Numbered from the stretch's first letter, positions 25,332-33,852 are shown. The stretch: DNA of 40,174 bases from Candidatus Omnitrophota bacterium (GCA_015233375.1 JADFXW010000004.1:1976-42149); one strand, 5' to 3'. The notes: a model not told the origin generated them from the sequence alone. Made by a program: numbers and translations.

Positions 25332-26105
25332 GTGCTTATTCAAAATTCCGTACTATCCATCAATGGTTTAACGATATCTTCAAAAGACAAGACGATTGTC
25401 AAGGACGTGTCTTTTGAAGTCCCTCGGGGAAAGATTGTGGCTTTGGCTGGCGGATCTGGTTGTGGCAAGACAACGATAGGGTTGTCTGTTTTACGACTCT
25501 TGCCGTATGGCCTTCATTTGGAGCGAGGCCGCATTCTTTTTGAGGGGCAGGATTTATGGGCGCTTTCCCCTGAGGAAATAAGACAGATAAGAGGAAAACA
25601 CTTGAGCATGGTGTTTCAAGATGCTTTAAGCGCCTTTGATCCCGTATTTACCATTGGGAGCCAATTAAATGAAGTGTTGGTGGCTCATACGGAATTATCC
25701 CAAAAACAGAGACGTGAGAAAATTTTGAACGCCTTTGGTGAGGTTCAATTGCCAGATCCAGAACGTGTGTATCGAAGTTATCCGCATCAATTAAGCGGCG
25801 GGATGCGGCAGCGTGCGATGATAGCGCAAGCGTCTATCTTAAATCCAGCCTTACTGATTGCTGATGAGCCCACCAGCAGCCTGGATGTGACCTTGCAAAT
25901 AAAGATGGGCGAGTTATTATCCTGCTTAAAAGATAAAGGGGTTTCAATCTTAATGATTGCGCATGATTGGGGCATGATTAAACGATTAGCGGATTTTGTG
26001 GTTGTGTTGTGCCAGGGAGAGGTTGTGGAACAGGGCGCTGTTCATCAGGTTTGTCAGAACCCTGGGCATGAATATACCAAGGCCTTAATGGAGGCGTTTC
26101 AATGA
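25332..26105 (+). CDS. ABC transporter ATP-binding protein, DppD/OppD type
   Basis: The protein is 257 residues. Walker A is GGSGCGKTT, the Q-loop MVFQDALSAFDPVF is typical of the Opp/Dpp group, the signature is LSGGMRQRAMIA, Walker B LLIADEPTS and the switch histidine IAHDWG. It powers import together with the next gene. The start is a GTG at 25332 with only an ill-spaced AGAAAAGG, so the exact start is uncertain. The protein is shorter than DppD (about 330) and lacks the C-terminal oligopeptide-transporter extension with its iron-sulfur cysteines. Confidence 0.93.
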   Translation: MLIQNSVLSINGLTISSKDKTIVKDVSFEVPRGKIVALAGGSGCGKTTIGLSVLRLLPYGLHLERGRILFEGQDLWALSPEEIRQIRGKHLSMVFQDALSAFDPVFTIGSQLNEVLVAHTELSQKQRREKILNAFGEVQLPDPERVYRSYPHQLSGGMRQRAMIAQASILNPALLIADEPTSSLDVTLQIKMGELLSCLKDKGVSILMIAHDWGMIKRLADFVVVLCQGEVVEQGAVHQVCQNPGHEYTKALMEAFQ

Positions 26106-26806
26106 GTATTTTATCCGTCAAGAATGTGGTCAAATCCTATGGTCCTTTGAAGGTTGTGGATGATGTCAGCTTCTGCCTTCAAGAAGGCGATAATCTGGGC
26201 GTTATCGGCGAATCAGGTTCTGGCAAGACAACCCTGGCCAAGATTATCATGGGATTGATTAAGCCGGATAAAGGATCAATTGAGACCCAAAGAGGTTTTT
26301 TGCAGATGGTGTTTCAAGACCCTTTTCAATCCCTGGATCCCTTATGGACCATCGAGGCTATTTTAAAAGAAGGCTTGTTTCAGGCTGCTGGAATGTCTAA
26401 AGAAAAGCAATACCAGAAAATGGCGCAGATGCTTCAGGCTGTGGGGCTTTCCGTTGATATTTTGCATCGTTTTCCTCATGAATTCAGTGGAGGAGAGCGT
26501 CAACGAATTGCCATTGCCCGGGCCTTGATGGCCAATCCTAAGGTCCTGCTGTTGGATGAAGCGGTTTCTTCGTTAGACACCTTGGCACAAAAACAGATTG
26601 TGGACCTTTTAAAAAAATTAAAACAGGATTTTCATCTAACACTCCTATTTATTTCTCATAATTTGAGGTTGGTTCGGAATTTTAGTGATAAAATATTGGT
26701 CATGTATCAGGGCAAGATAATAGAAGAAGGCCCAACCAACAACGTCTTGCGATGTCCTCAACATCCCATGACCAGGCAACTTTTGCAAGCGGCATTTTAC
26801 CTATGA
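26102..26806 (+). CDS. ABC transporter ATP-binding protein, DppF/OppF type
   Basis: The protein is 234 residues. Walker A is GESGSGKTT, the Q-loop MVFQDPFQSLDPLW, signature FSGGERQRIAIARAL, Walker B VLLLDEAVSSLD and the switch LFISHNL. It is the second ATPase of the importer and starts on an ATGA overlap with the first. As with its partner, the usual C-terminal extension is short. It ends on another ATGA overlap with the membrane-TPR gene, so that protein is probably made with the transporter. Confidence 0.94.
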   Translation: MSILSVKNVVKSYGPLKVVDDVSFCLQEGDNLGVIGESGSGKTTLAKIIMGLIKPDKGSIETQRGFLQMVFQDPFQSLDPLWTIEAILKEGLFQAAGMSKEKQYQKMAQMLQAVGLSVDILHRFPHEFSGGERQRIAIARALMANPKVLLLDEAVSSLDTLAQKQIVDLLKKLKQDFHLTLLFISHNLRLVRNFSDKILVMYQGKIIEEGPTNNVLRCPQHPMTRQLLQAAFYL

Positions 26807-28941
26807 CGGAAAGATTTTGGAAAAATTTAAGCATGGTTTCTGGATGGCTGGCCATTGGTGTTTTCTTTGGCCTTGCTGTTTTTGTTTCCAGCCTTGAAAT
26901 CAAGGATCTCGATTTATGGCTGCATTTAAGGATGGGGCATTGGATTTCTCACCATTGGTTTGTCCCTGATTTCGATGTGCTTTCCTGTACGATATTTGGT
27001 AAACCATGGGTGAATCATGAGTGGTTGTTTCAGGTCTTGGTGTATCAGATCCAAAGCCATTTTGGTTTTGATGCGCTTATCACCATGCAGTCCTTGGTGG
27101 TGGCATTGATGTTTGTGGTTTTGTTGTTTTTAGGGTATAGCAAGGACAATCAATGGATAACCGTTTTTACCTTATTAATGGTCTTAATGGTTTACCAAAC
27201 AAGGTTCACCATCCGTCCCGATATATTCAGTTTATTGTTTTTTGTTTTGAACATCTATATCTTGTCCTTACACATCAATCAACGTTGGGCGATGTACGCG
27301 CTGGTTCTTTTACAGATCCTGTGGACGAACATGCACGGATTTTTCTTTTTTGGGCCTTTATTGGTTGGTTTGGGGCTTGTGGCTGAGTTTATCAAGCGGC
27401 GAGTCCCGTTGCCCTGGGAGTGGAACACCACAGGCCGCCTGAATGACGAGGAATACAGGAAATTAAAAATAGTATTTCCGGTTCTGTTATTGGCGTGTTG
27501 TGTCAATCCTGGGACTATTCATGGGGCGTTGTATCCCTTAAAGGTCTTTTTTCATTTGGCCCAGGAGAACAAGATATTTTTCCATCATATCCTGGAATTG
27601 CAAAAGCCTGTTGATGCCAAGACCATTTTCACTGATAAATATTTTCATTATAAGGTTTTGATCATTTTGTCTGCGGTTTCCTTTGTTTTTAACCGTCGAA
27701 AAATTGATATCAGCAGTCTTTTGATTTGGATTGTTTTCTTGCTGTTTTCTTTGGCGGCTATCCGTAACCTGATATATTTTGCGGTAGCTGCGTTTTTGGT
27801 CATCATGGTGAATGTTATTTCTATTTCATGGGAAACCCTGGTGCCCATACGCTTTACAGCCCCGAAATTTAAATTTATTACAGGGATTATGTGTAAAGCG
27901 ATGATTATTGGCTGGATGCTCAATTTTGGGTTACAAATATCCAGTAATGGATATTTTGATTTTGACACCTTTCATCGTAAAAGCGAATTTCTGGGCATTT
28001 CAAAGCGGGTGTACCCTTATAAAGCCGTTGATTTTCTTATCCGGCAGAAAATCAATGGGAATTTCTTTAATGATTTTAATTCTGGCGCTTATTTATTAGG
28101 AAGGACAAGCCCTCATATTAAGGTTTTTATTGACGGCCGCACCGAGGTTTATGGGGCAGCCTTTTTTCAGGAGTATATGAAGATATGGCAGGAGGGTCAG
28201 GTTAAGACCTTCCAATCGTATGAGCGCAAATATCATATTACAGGCGCTTTTTTGAATAACACCAGACAACAAATTCCATCAGCGGTTCTTAAAATGTTTT
28301 ACTCGTTTAAAAATTGGACAATGGTTTATCTGGATGAGGATGCGGTTATCTTTTTAAAACAGACCCCGCAAAATAAGGCTCTGATAGACCGTTATGCTGT
28401 GGATTTAAAGAAATGGAAGGTAAGGCCGCTTGATTTATTGGGCCTGGGGACAAGGCCTGTTGATCCGTATATTTTTACAAACAGGGCGTATATTTTAGAA
28501 ACCTTAGGATTTGATGACGCGGCCCTCCTTGAGTGTAAGGAGGCGCTTAAGTTCTCTGCAGATTATGGTCCTGCGTACAATATCATGGGAAAGATTTATA
28601 ACCGCAAAAAGGATTTTAAGAAGGCCTTTGAATATTGCCGATTGGGGGCCATGTACACCGGAGACCTTCAGACGAAGATAGGATTAGCCCAAGCTTATGA
28701 AGGTTTAAGGAATTTCCAGGGGGCTTTGGCGCAATACCAGAAGGTGTTGGACGCCTCTCCTCGAGACGTGTCTGGTTATTTTGGCAAGGCCCGTGTTTAT
28801 GCCCAAATGGGTGAGGAGAAGAAGGCGTTGGATATGCTGCAGGCGGCATCTAAATTAGGAATTGAAGATAAGGTTGATGTTCAAAGAATTCATGATATTA
28901 TAAATGACAAAAAAGGGGCTGCCCCAAAAAAGAAGCATTGA
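26803..28941 (+). CDS. Multi-spanning membrane protein with C-terminal TPR repeats
   Basis: This 712-residue protein starts at ATG 26803 on an ATGA overlap with the ATPase stop. Residues 10-400 contain about ten hydrophobic helices. The first loop, EIKDLDLWLHLRMGHWI, followed by KPWVNHEWLFQVLVYQ, resembles bacterial GT-C-like membrane proteins (a D-x-D-hydrophobic-W-H pattern). A soluble domain follows (VFIDGRTEVYGAAFF), and from about residue 560 there are tetratricopeptide-like repeats (ALLECKEALKFSADYGPAYN, GALAQYQKVLDASPRDVSGY). Such proteins are often annotated as hypothetical; a lipid-linked sugar transferase role is possible but not shown. The start distinguishes it from an upstream in-frame ATG lying in the ATPase gene. 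Confidence 0.75.
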   Translation: MTERFWKNLSMVSGWLAIGVFFGLAVFVSSLEIKDLDLWLHLRMGHWISHHWFVPDFDVLSCTIFGKPWVNHEWLFQVLVYQIQSHFGFDALITMQSLVVALMFVVLLFLGYSKDNQWITVFTLLMVLMVYQTRFTIRPDIFSLLFFVLNIYILSLHINQRWAMYALVLLQILWTNMHGFFFFGPLLVGLGLVAEFIKRRVPLPWEWNTTGRLNDEEYRKLKIVFPVLLLACCVNPGTIHGALYPLKVFFHLAQENKIFFHHILELQKPVDAKTIFTDKYFHYKVLIILSAVSFVFNRRKIDISSLLIWIVFLLFSLAAIRNLIYFAVAAFLVIMVNVISISWETLVPIRFTAPKFKFITGIMCKAMIIGWMLNFGLQISSNGYFDFDTFHRKSEFLGISKRVYPYKAVDFLIRQKINGNFFNDFNSGAYLLGRTSPHIKVFIDGRTEVYGAAFFQEYMKIWQEGQVKTFQSYERKYHITGAFLNNTRQQIPSAVLKMFYSFKNWTMVYLDEDAVIFLKQTPQNKALIDRYAVDLKKWKVRPLDLLGLGTRPVDPYIFTNRAYILETLGFDDAALLECKEALKFSADYGPAYNIMGKIYNRKKDFKKAFEYCRLGAMYTGDLQTKIGLAQAYEGLRNFQGALAQYQKVLDASPRDVSGYFGKARVYAQMGEEKKALDMLQAASKLGIEDKVDVQRIHDIINDKKGAAPKKKH

Positions 28942-28950
28942 GAGGTTGTT

Positions 28951-30156
28951 ATGCGAGATTTATTAACTTTTATTTTAGCAGGCGGAAAAGGCGAACGTTT
29001 GGATCCTTTGACCCGTGACAGGGCAAAGCCTGCGGTGCCGTTTGGGGGAATTTATCGCATCATTGATTTTGCGCTTTCTAATTGCGTTAATTCGGGATTA
29101 CGCCGTATTTTTCTTTTGACCCAGTATAAATCATTTTCTCTTCAGCGCCATATCATTGAAGGGTGGAACATTTACTCTAATCAGTTAGGTGAATTTATAG
29201 ATGTGGTCCCAGCCCAGCAGCGGATTTCAAGCGACTGGTATTTGGGAACAGCAGATGCTATTTATCAGAATTTAAACATGGTCGTGGATTATGCGCCCAA
29301 GTTTGTGTTGGTTTTAGCAGGTGACCATGTGTATAAAATGGATTACCGCAAACTGATAGAATTTCATATCAATAACAATGCAGACATGACTGTTGCCTGT
29401 ATCATGATGCCCAAGAGTGATTCCATCCATTTTGGTGTTGTTGAGGTCAATAAGCAAAACATGGTCATTGGTTTTCAAGAAAAACCTGAAAAGCCAAAGA
29501 CCATTCCGACCCATCCTGGCCAAATTTTTGGTTCCATGGGTATTTATTTGTTTAATGCGGATGTGTTAAAAAAAGAACTGGCTTTGGATGCCTCAAAGCC
29601 CGGGTCTGACCACGATTTTGGCAAGAACATTATTCCCCAGATGGTGGCGAAAAAGCTTAAAGTTTATGCGTATGATTTTGCCAAGGGCGAGCAGAAAGAG
29701 GCCTATTGGCGGGATATTGGGACACGTGATTCTTATTATCAAGCGAACATGGACCTTTGTGGAGCTCGTCCGAAATTTAACTTGTATGACAAGTCCTGGC
29801 CTTTGCGCACGTACCATCATCATTACCCGCCGTTAAGGTTTTATACAACGGGTCAGATGCATGGGACGATTATTGATTCCATTGTGTCAGGGGGTTGTAT
29901 TTTGGAAAGTGTTCACATTGAGCATTCGGTGGTTTCCAGTAATGTGACCATCAGGGACGGTGTGGTGATTAAGAATTCTGTTATTATGGATGGCGTGACT
30001 ATTGGGAAAGGGGCCCGAATCCAGGGGGCCATTATTGACAAGGATGTGGATGTTCCAGCTGGGAGCAAAATCGGTTTTGACAAGGCCTTGGATAAGAAAC
30101 GCTTTGTGCTGACCACATCTGGCATCGTCATTGTTGCCAAAAAAACATCATTGTGA
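28951..30156 (+). CDS. glgC: Glucose-1-phosphate adenylyltransferase (ADP-glucose pyrophosphorylase)
   Basis: This 401-residue enzyme makes ADP-glucose for glycogen synthesis. LAGGKGERLDPLTRDRAKPA is the nucleotide-binding start, FGGIYRIIDFALSNCVNSG the family motif, WYLGTADAIYQN and LAGDHVYKMDY the catalytic segment, and FQEKPEKP the sugar-phosphate site. Residues from about 300 form a left-handed beta-helix (VVSSNVTIRDGVVIKNSVIM). GAGAGG precedes the ATG. It stands alone; no glycogen synthase is visible in the window. Confidence 0.96.
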   Translation: MRDLLTFILAGGKGERLDPLTRDRAKPAVPFGGIYRIIDFALSNCVNSGLRRIFLLTQYKSFSLQRHIIEGWNIYSNQLGEFIDVVPAQQRISSDWYLGTADAIYQNLNMVVDYAPKFVLVLAGDHVYKMDYRKLIEFHINNNADMTVACIMMPKSDSIHFGVVEVNKQNMVIGFQEKPEKPKTIPTHPGQIFGSMGIYLFNADVLKKELALDASKPGSDHDFGKNIIPQMVAKKLKVYAYDFAKGEQKEAYWRDIGTRDSYYQANMDLCGARPKFNLYDKSWPLRTYHHHYPPLRFYTTGQMHGTIIDSIVSGGCILESVHIEHSVVSSNVTIRDGVVIKNSVIMDGVTIGKGARIQGAIIDKDVDVPAGSKIGFDKALDKKRFVLTTSGIVIVAKKTSL

Positions 30157-30170
30157 TATTCTTCTAACTT

Positions 30171-31373
30171 ATGATTATTCAACCAAAAATCCGAGGCTTT
30201 ATCTGTACAACAGCACATCCTCAAGGGTGTGCCCGGCATGTTCAAGAACAAATCGCATATGTCAAATCGAAAGTGCCTATTACCCGTGGCCCTCAAAAGG
30301 TCCTGGTCATTGGCGCATCGACGGGCTATGGGCTGGCTTCCCGCATTACGGCGGCATTCGCCTCTCGTGCTTCAACCATTGGCGTCTTTTTTGAAAGGGC
30401 CCCGGAGGCCAAGCGTACGGCCACTGCGGGTTGGTATAATACAGCTGCTTTTGAAGCTGCTGCCCGTCAAGAAGGCCTGTATTCCAAAAGTTTTAATGGG
30501 GACGCGTTTTCTGATGATATGCGCCGTCAGGTGTGTAAGGCCATTAAGGAAGATTTAGGCCAGGTTGATTGTGTTATTTATTCGTTAGCATCTCCCAGAC
30601 GAACAGATCCCAAGACAGGCGAGGTTTACAAATCAGTGCTAAAGCCTAAGGGCAAGGCCTATACGAACAAAAGCATTGATTTTGAGACCAATAGTATTTG
30701 TGAAGTGACCCTGGAAACAGCCAATGAAGAAGAAATTCGCCAGACGATTAAGGTCATGGGGGGGGAAGATTGGCAGATCTGGATAGACACCTTATCGAGC
30801 GAAAAACTCCTGGCTCCTCAATGCGTCACGGTGGCCTATTCTTACATAGGACCTGATGTGACAACGCCAGTTTACCGTAATGGAACTATAGGTGCTGCTA
30901 AGGATGACTTAGAAGCCACAGCCCTTGGGCTTGATGATAGGATGAAAAAACTTGGTGGCCGGGCTTTTGTTTCAGTTAATAAAGCCCTTGTGACGCAAAG
31001 TTCTTCTGCCATACCTTTTATCCCTCTTTATTTTGTGCTTTTGATGAAGGTGATGAAAGAAAAAGGCGTGCATGAAGATTGTATTCACCAAATATACCGC
31101 CTCATGAATGACCGCCTTTACAACAGTTATCCTTTAGACAAAATCCCGACAGATCCGACCGGGCGTATCCGTGTTGATGATTATGAGATGCGCGAGGATG
31201 TGCAAAGCGAGGTCGCCAAACTTTGGGAAATAGTGTCTAATGAAAACCTCAACAATATCGCTGATGTAAAAGGGTATAACAGCGATTTCCTCAAGCTTTT
31301 TGGTTTTGGTTTAAATGGTGTTGATTACAACGCAGATGTCAACCCGGATGTCCCTATTATGGGCGTCTCTTAA
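30171..31373 (+). CDS. fabV: Trans-2-enoyl-CoA/ACP reductase FabV
   Basis: The protein is 400 residues. PKIRGFICTTAHPQGCARHV at the start, VLVIGASTGYGLASRITAAF for NADH binding, and the active-site Tyr-x8-Lys in YRNGTIGAAK identify FabV. DCVIYSLASPRRTDP and YTNKSIDFETN are further family blocks. It carries out the last reduction of fatty-acid elongation and is often resistant to FabI inhibitors. It is monocistronic-looking, 14 bases after glgC, and overlaps the convergent pilin gene by 4 bases at its 3' end. Confidence 0.97.
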   Translation: MIIQPKIRGFICTTAHPQGCARHVQEQIAYVKSKVPITRGPQKVLVIGASTGYGLASRITAAFASRASTIGVFFERAPEAKRTATAGWYNTAAFEAAARQEGLYSKSFNGDAFSDDMRRQVCKAIKEDLGQVDCVIYSLASPRRTDPKTGEVYKSVLKPKGKAYTNKSIDFETNSICEVTLETANEEEIRQTIKVMGGEDWQIWIDTLSSEKLLAPQCVTVAYSYIGPDVTTPVYRNGTIGAAKDDLEATALGLDDRMKKLGGRAFVSVNKALVTQSSSAIPFIPLYFVLLMKVMKEKGVHEDCIHQIYRLMNDRLYNSYPLDKIPTDPTGRIRVDDYEMREDVQSEVAKLWEIVSNENLNNIADVKGYNSDFLKLFGFGLNGVDYNADVNPDVPIMGVS

Positions 31374-31873
31374 GACGACTGGTTTGTTGGGCAATAACTG
31401 GGATTGGATGGGTTCACACAGCTTGGATTACAGCCTGACTGATTGCTGGCGGTGCAATTTTGTGCCCCTGGAAGGACGATCGGGTTATTCGTGATGGTTA
31501 ATTGAAATCCAGGGTTAGAAATATTTGTTGCTGTGCAAATGTAGCCGGAAGGGTCGCTGGTACAGGTGTAGTTGAATTGGGTATCAACGATACGGGAAGG
31601 CAGGTTTGTGTTAATATTGGCAAGATTGTTGCAGGGGGCAGTGCTTGTATCAAGGCAGAAGTTGCTGTAATTTTTAAAAAAATAGCTTCGTTGGGCTTGA
31701 TAAATGGTCATTAAATTACTTTGGGCATTCTCACCAGCCCCCTGTTGCATGAAAGCATTATAGCTGGGAACAGCGAAGGCGGCTAAAAGCCCAATAATAA
31801 CAAGGACCACCACCAATTCAATAATAGTAAATGCCTTTTTTAAAGTTGTTGGTTTTATTGGATTTAATACCAT
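31370..31873 (-). CDS. Type IV pilin-like protein with Ala at the prepilin cleavage site
   Basis: The protein is 167 residues. MVLNPIKPTTLKKA/FTIIEL gives a 14-residue leader, with A14 where prepilin peptidase normally needs glycine, then F15 and the conserved E19. VVVLVIIGLLAAFAVPSYNA is the PilE/PilA-type helix. SNLMTIYQAQRSYFFKNYSN is typical of minor pilins, and the C-terminal half has eight cysteines (NYTCTSD, GYICTAT, NCTASNQSGCNPSC and others) that could form disulfides. AAGGAAATTCCT precedes the ATG on the minus strand. It is convergent with fabV. Confidence 0.85.
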   Translation of the reverse strand: MVLNPIKPTTLKKAFTIIELVVVLVIIGLLAAFAVPSYNAFMQQGAGENAQSNLMTIYQAQRSYFFKNYSNFCLDTSTAPCNNLANINTNLPSRIVDTQFNYTCTSDPSGYICTATNISNPGFQLTITNNPIVLPGAQNCTASNQSGCNPSCVNPSNPSYCPTNQSS

Positions 31874-31916
31874 AGGAATTTCCTTAGTCTCCCTTTTTTA
31901 AGAGGAAGAAAAACCA

Positions 31917-31988
31917 TTTCCCCCCTCTTTGCGAAGCGATTAAAGAGGGGGAAAGGGGGAGTTCTTTATAAAGTTCGCTGTAAGAGAC
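31917..31988 (+). repeat. Dispersed CCCCCTCTTT hairpin repeat, copy 3
   Basis: CCCCCTCTTT-GCGAAGCGAT-TAAAGAGGGGG, then AAAGGGGGAGTTCTTTATAA and AGTTCGCTGTAAG. It lies between the minus-strand pilin start and the minus-strand XRE gene end, with a weaker half copy (CTCCCTTTTTTAAGAGG) at 31890-31910 before it. Confidence 0.8.
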
Positions 31989-32034
31989 TAGTTTAGATAT
32001 ATCACGATCATTTATAGAAATCAAGGCTCTTTAT

Positions 32035-32601
32035 TTAAAAATGCTTCGGATTCTCGAAGATGAGGAATTCGCAGGGTCTTTTGCTGTTATTTTCAAACCG
32101 GTGAGTTAAAGTGCTCTTAAATGAAACTGAATCATAAAATCTTAACACATGCTTTTCTTCTCCCACAATACAGGTCATCGTGCCTTTTAAAACAAATATC
32201 AGTTTTTCATAGTTGCCTTCTGAAGGGCTTCTTTCGGAGGGCATTTTCTTCTTGGGTTCTAATCGAACAAGTAGTCCTAAAAAACTCCGTGTAGGGCTGC
32301 TGACAACCTTGGCAATAAATCCTTCCCCTCTTAATTCGTCCAGGCTATCCTTCCTTCTTATTATTTGTCGGTCTTCTAACTCTGTACCTTTGAGTAAGGT
32401 TGGGAGCCCCACACCTAAAGCATAGGCAATTTGCAGAATAGAAGAGAATCTTGCGGCTATATGTCCCTGTTCCATTCTGTATATGGTTCTATAGCTGATG
32501 GCTTTCTTTTCACCAAATATTTTGAGTATATTGTTTGAGACGTCCTGGATAGACAAATGCTTGCTTTCCCTAATATCTCTTATTTTTTCGTATAGTTTCA
32601 T
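32035..32601 (-). CDS. XRE-family transcriptional regulator with C-terminal cupin domain
   Basis: The protein is 188 residues. Residues 1-75 form a Cro/C1-type helix-turn-helix (LSIQDVSNNILKIFGEKKA, SYRTIYRMEQGHIAARFSSI, LQIAYALGVGLPTLLKGTEL). Residues about 110-185 form a cupin sensor domain (LIFVLKGTMTCIVGEEKHV, SFKSTLTHRFENNSKRPCEF with its histidine). Proteins of this design usually repress nearby genes in response to a small ligand. It has a consensus promoter (32621-32648) and is transcribed away from the small-protein/receiver genes across a 239-base spacer rich in ATGTCA palindromes. Confidence 0.88.
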   Translation of the reverse strand: MKLYEKIRDIRESKHLSIQDVSNNILKIFGEKKAISYRTIYRMEQGHIAARFSSILQIAYALGVGLPTLLKGTELEDRQIIRRKDSLDELRGEGFIAKVVSSPTRSFLGLLVRLEPKKKMPSERSPSEGNYEKLIFVLKGTMTCIVGEEKHVLRFYDSVSFKSTLTHRFENNSKRPCEFLIFENPKHF

Positions 32602-32620
32602 AACAATCTCCAGACAATAA

Positions 32621-32648
32621 ATTATACCTTATTAATCTAACGTGTCAA
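32621..32648 (-). promoter_or_regulatory. Consensus sigma70 promoter for the XRE-cupin gene
   Basis: Read on the minus strand: TTGACA (complement of 32643-32648), a 16-base spacer and TATAAT (complement of 32621-32626). Transcription would start near 32614, 13 bases before the regulator ATG, leaving room for the GGAGA ribosome site. Confidence 0.75.
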
Positions 32649-32762
32649 GACATATTATACTCAATGGATTATATTAATGTCAATGTTAAGAAAAAATTAT
32701 TTTAATTATTTAATATAAATTCACAACTTGTTTACTATCAATTATTTGTGTCGTATAAGAAA

Positions 32763-32815
32763 TTGACATATATCATGTCACATGACTTGCACAATGTCAT
32801 AACATGTGTTATATT
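32763..32815 (+). promoter_or_regulatory. Promoter with overlapping ATGTCA palindromes (candidate operator)
   Basis: TTGCAC at 32787-32792, a 17-base spacer and TATATT at 32810-32815 make a promoter for the downstream small genes. Over and before it lie TGACAT-N5-ATGTCA (32764-32780), TCATGT-C-ACATGA (32773-32785) and ATGT-CATA-ACAT (32794-32805). A further ATGTCA is at 32677-32682. Spaced repeats like these suit binding by the divergent XRE regulator (inference). Confidence 0.55.
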
Positions 32816-32840
32816 TGTATCAGATAGGAGGAAAAGACAT

Positions 32841-33002
32841 ATGTTCATGGAGACCATAAATAAAGTAATTTTAACAAAATCAATAACATCGTTCCTATTA
32901 TTAGCCATTGGTGGCTTTATTAAGCATCATAATAGAGAAGAAGCTCAAGATGATATGCCTGGGGATAATTTTCCATATGCGTTAATGTCCCGAAGAATTT
33001 AG
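32841..33002 (+). CDS. Small membrane-anchored hypothetical protein
   Basis: This 53-residue protein starts at ATG 32841, 9 bases after a perfect AGGAGG (32826-32831). One hydrophobic stretch, ITSFLLLAIGGFI, follows a short basic start, and the tail is acidic (REEAQDDMPGDN). I recognise no family. It is the first gene after the palindrome-bearing promoter and is followed 16 bases later by another small gene. Confidence 0.55.
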   Translation: MFMETINKVILTKSITSFLLLAIGGFIKHHNREEAQDDMPGDNFPYALMSRRI

Positions 33003-33018
33003 GAAAGTGAGGTGGGTC

Positions 33019-33246
33019 ATGAAAGTATTGTTGATTTTGAAAAATGACAAAGGACCAAGGCCAGGGATTGTAGTAGCTGTTTGCCCAAAGACATTTTCTG
33101 ACAGGGTTGTTCCTTTATTAGAAAAGAATAAAGGGCAGGAGGCTTTTAATCTTCTGAAAAGAGAATCCATCCCTGAGTCGTATATACCTGCTGGCGATTG
33201 GTTCAAAAAATATGTTCCGACTCTGTTTGAAGGAGGGACAAATTAA
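33019..33246 (+). CDS. Small hypothetical protein
   Basis: This 75-residue protein starts at ATG 33019, preceded by GAGGTGGG. KVLLILKNDKGPRPGIVVAV reads like a compact beta-strand pair, followed by a helix (RVVPLLEKNKGQEAFNLLKR) and an aromatic end (GDWFKKYVPTLFEGG). No named family recognised. It lies between the small membrane protein and the receiver-domain gene in the same direction and is likely co-transcribed with them. Confidence 0.55.
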   Translation: MKVLLILKNDKGPRPGIVVAVCPKTFSDRVVPLLEKNKGQEAFNLLKRESIPESYIPAGDWFKKYVPTLFEGGTN

Positions 33247-33288
33247 TATTTATTTAAGGCATCTTATATGGCTGGATAGGAGGTTTTT

Positions 33289-33669
33289 ATGTCATTAGAA
33301 AAACCAAGAATACTTATTGTTGACGATGAGATTGATATTTGCACCTGTTTGCAGGGTTATTTTGAAAGAAGGGATTTTATAGTTTCAACAACAGGCAATG
33401 GTCTTGAGGCTCTTTCCATGTTACGTGTTTCAAAATATGATCTGGTGTTATTGGATTTGACCTTACCTGGTTTAAATGGAGGGAAGGTGCTTGAAGGTTT
33501 ACGTGCAAATGATAAGGAAACCAAGGTCATCATTGTTTCAGGGAATGATGACGCTAAAGAGATTGCCAGGCTTTATAGTCTTGGGATTGAAGGGTATTGC
33601 TCAAAGCCTTTGATGCTTGAAAATCTGCTGGCAGCGGTTTATAAGGCAATAGGGATGCCAGGCGTTTGA
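33289..33669 (+). CDS. Stand-alone response regulator receiver domain (CheY-like)
   Basis: The protein is 126 residues and forms a single receiver domain: acidic pair D12-D13 in ILIVDDEID, phosphorylation site D56 in LLDLTLPG, S84 in IIVSGND and K106 in CSKP, all in place. There is no output domain. GGAGGT precedes the ATG. No histidine kinase is nearby, so its partner lies elsewhere. Its position after the small genes suggests it belongs to the XRE-controlled unit. Confidence 0.92.
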   Translation: MSLEKPRILIVDDEIDICTCLQGYFERRDFIVSTTGNGLEALSMLRVSKYDLVLLDLTLPGLNGGKVLEGLRANDKETKVIIVSGNDDAKEIARLYSLGIEGYCSKPLMLENLLAAVYKAIGMPGV

Positions 33670-33690
33670 GGCGCCGGTTGCGCTTGTTTT
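33669..33690 (+). terminator. Possible weak intrinsic terminator after receiver gene
   Basis: AGGCGC-CGGTT-GCGCTT (one G-T pair) is followed by GTTTT. The stem is short and the U-run brief, so the call is tentative. Confidence 0.25.
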
Positions 33691-33705
33691 ATAATCAAAT
33701 ATTAT

Positions 33706-33734
33706 TTGACAAATAATCAATTATAGTTTACACT
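33706..33734 (+). promoter_or_regulatory. Sigma70-type promoter for secreted-protein genes
   Basis: TTGACA at 33706-33711, a 17-base spacer and TACACT at 33729-33734 (4 of 6 matches). It lies in the AT-rich 183-base gap before the tail-fibre-like gene, leaving a leader of about 110 bases. Confidence 0.4.
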
Positions 33735-33852
33735 TCAAATAAATTTGTGAAAGATTCTGGAATAAGCAGGTTATGGAGGTTGGATAAAAAGTTAGGTTAA
33801 GATTACATCAAAAGAATAGGGTAAGTTAAAAAGAATAAAAAGAGAAAGGGCT

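Noticed and set aside
29913-30296. Minus-strand open frame of 127 codons across the glgC-fabV boundary
   Set aside because: It overlaps two clear housekeeping genes in antisense and has no recognisable motif.
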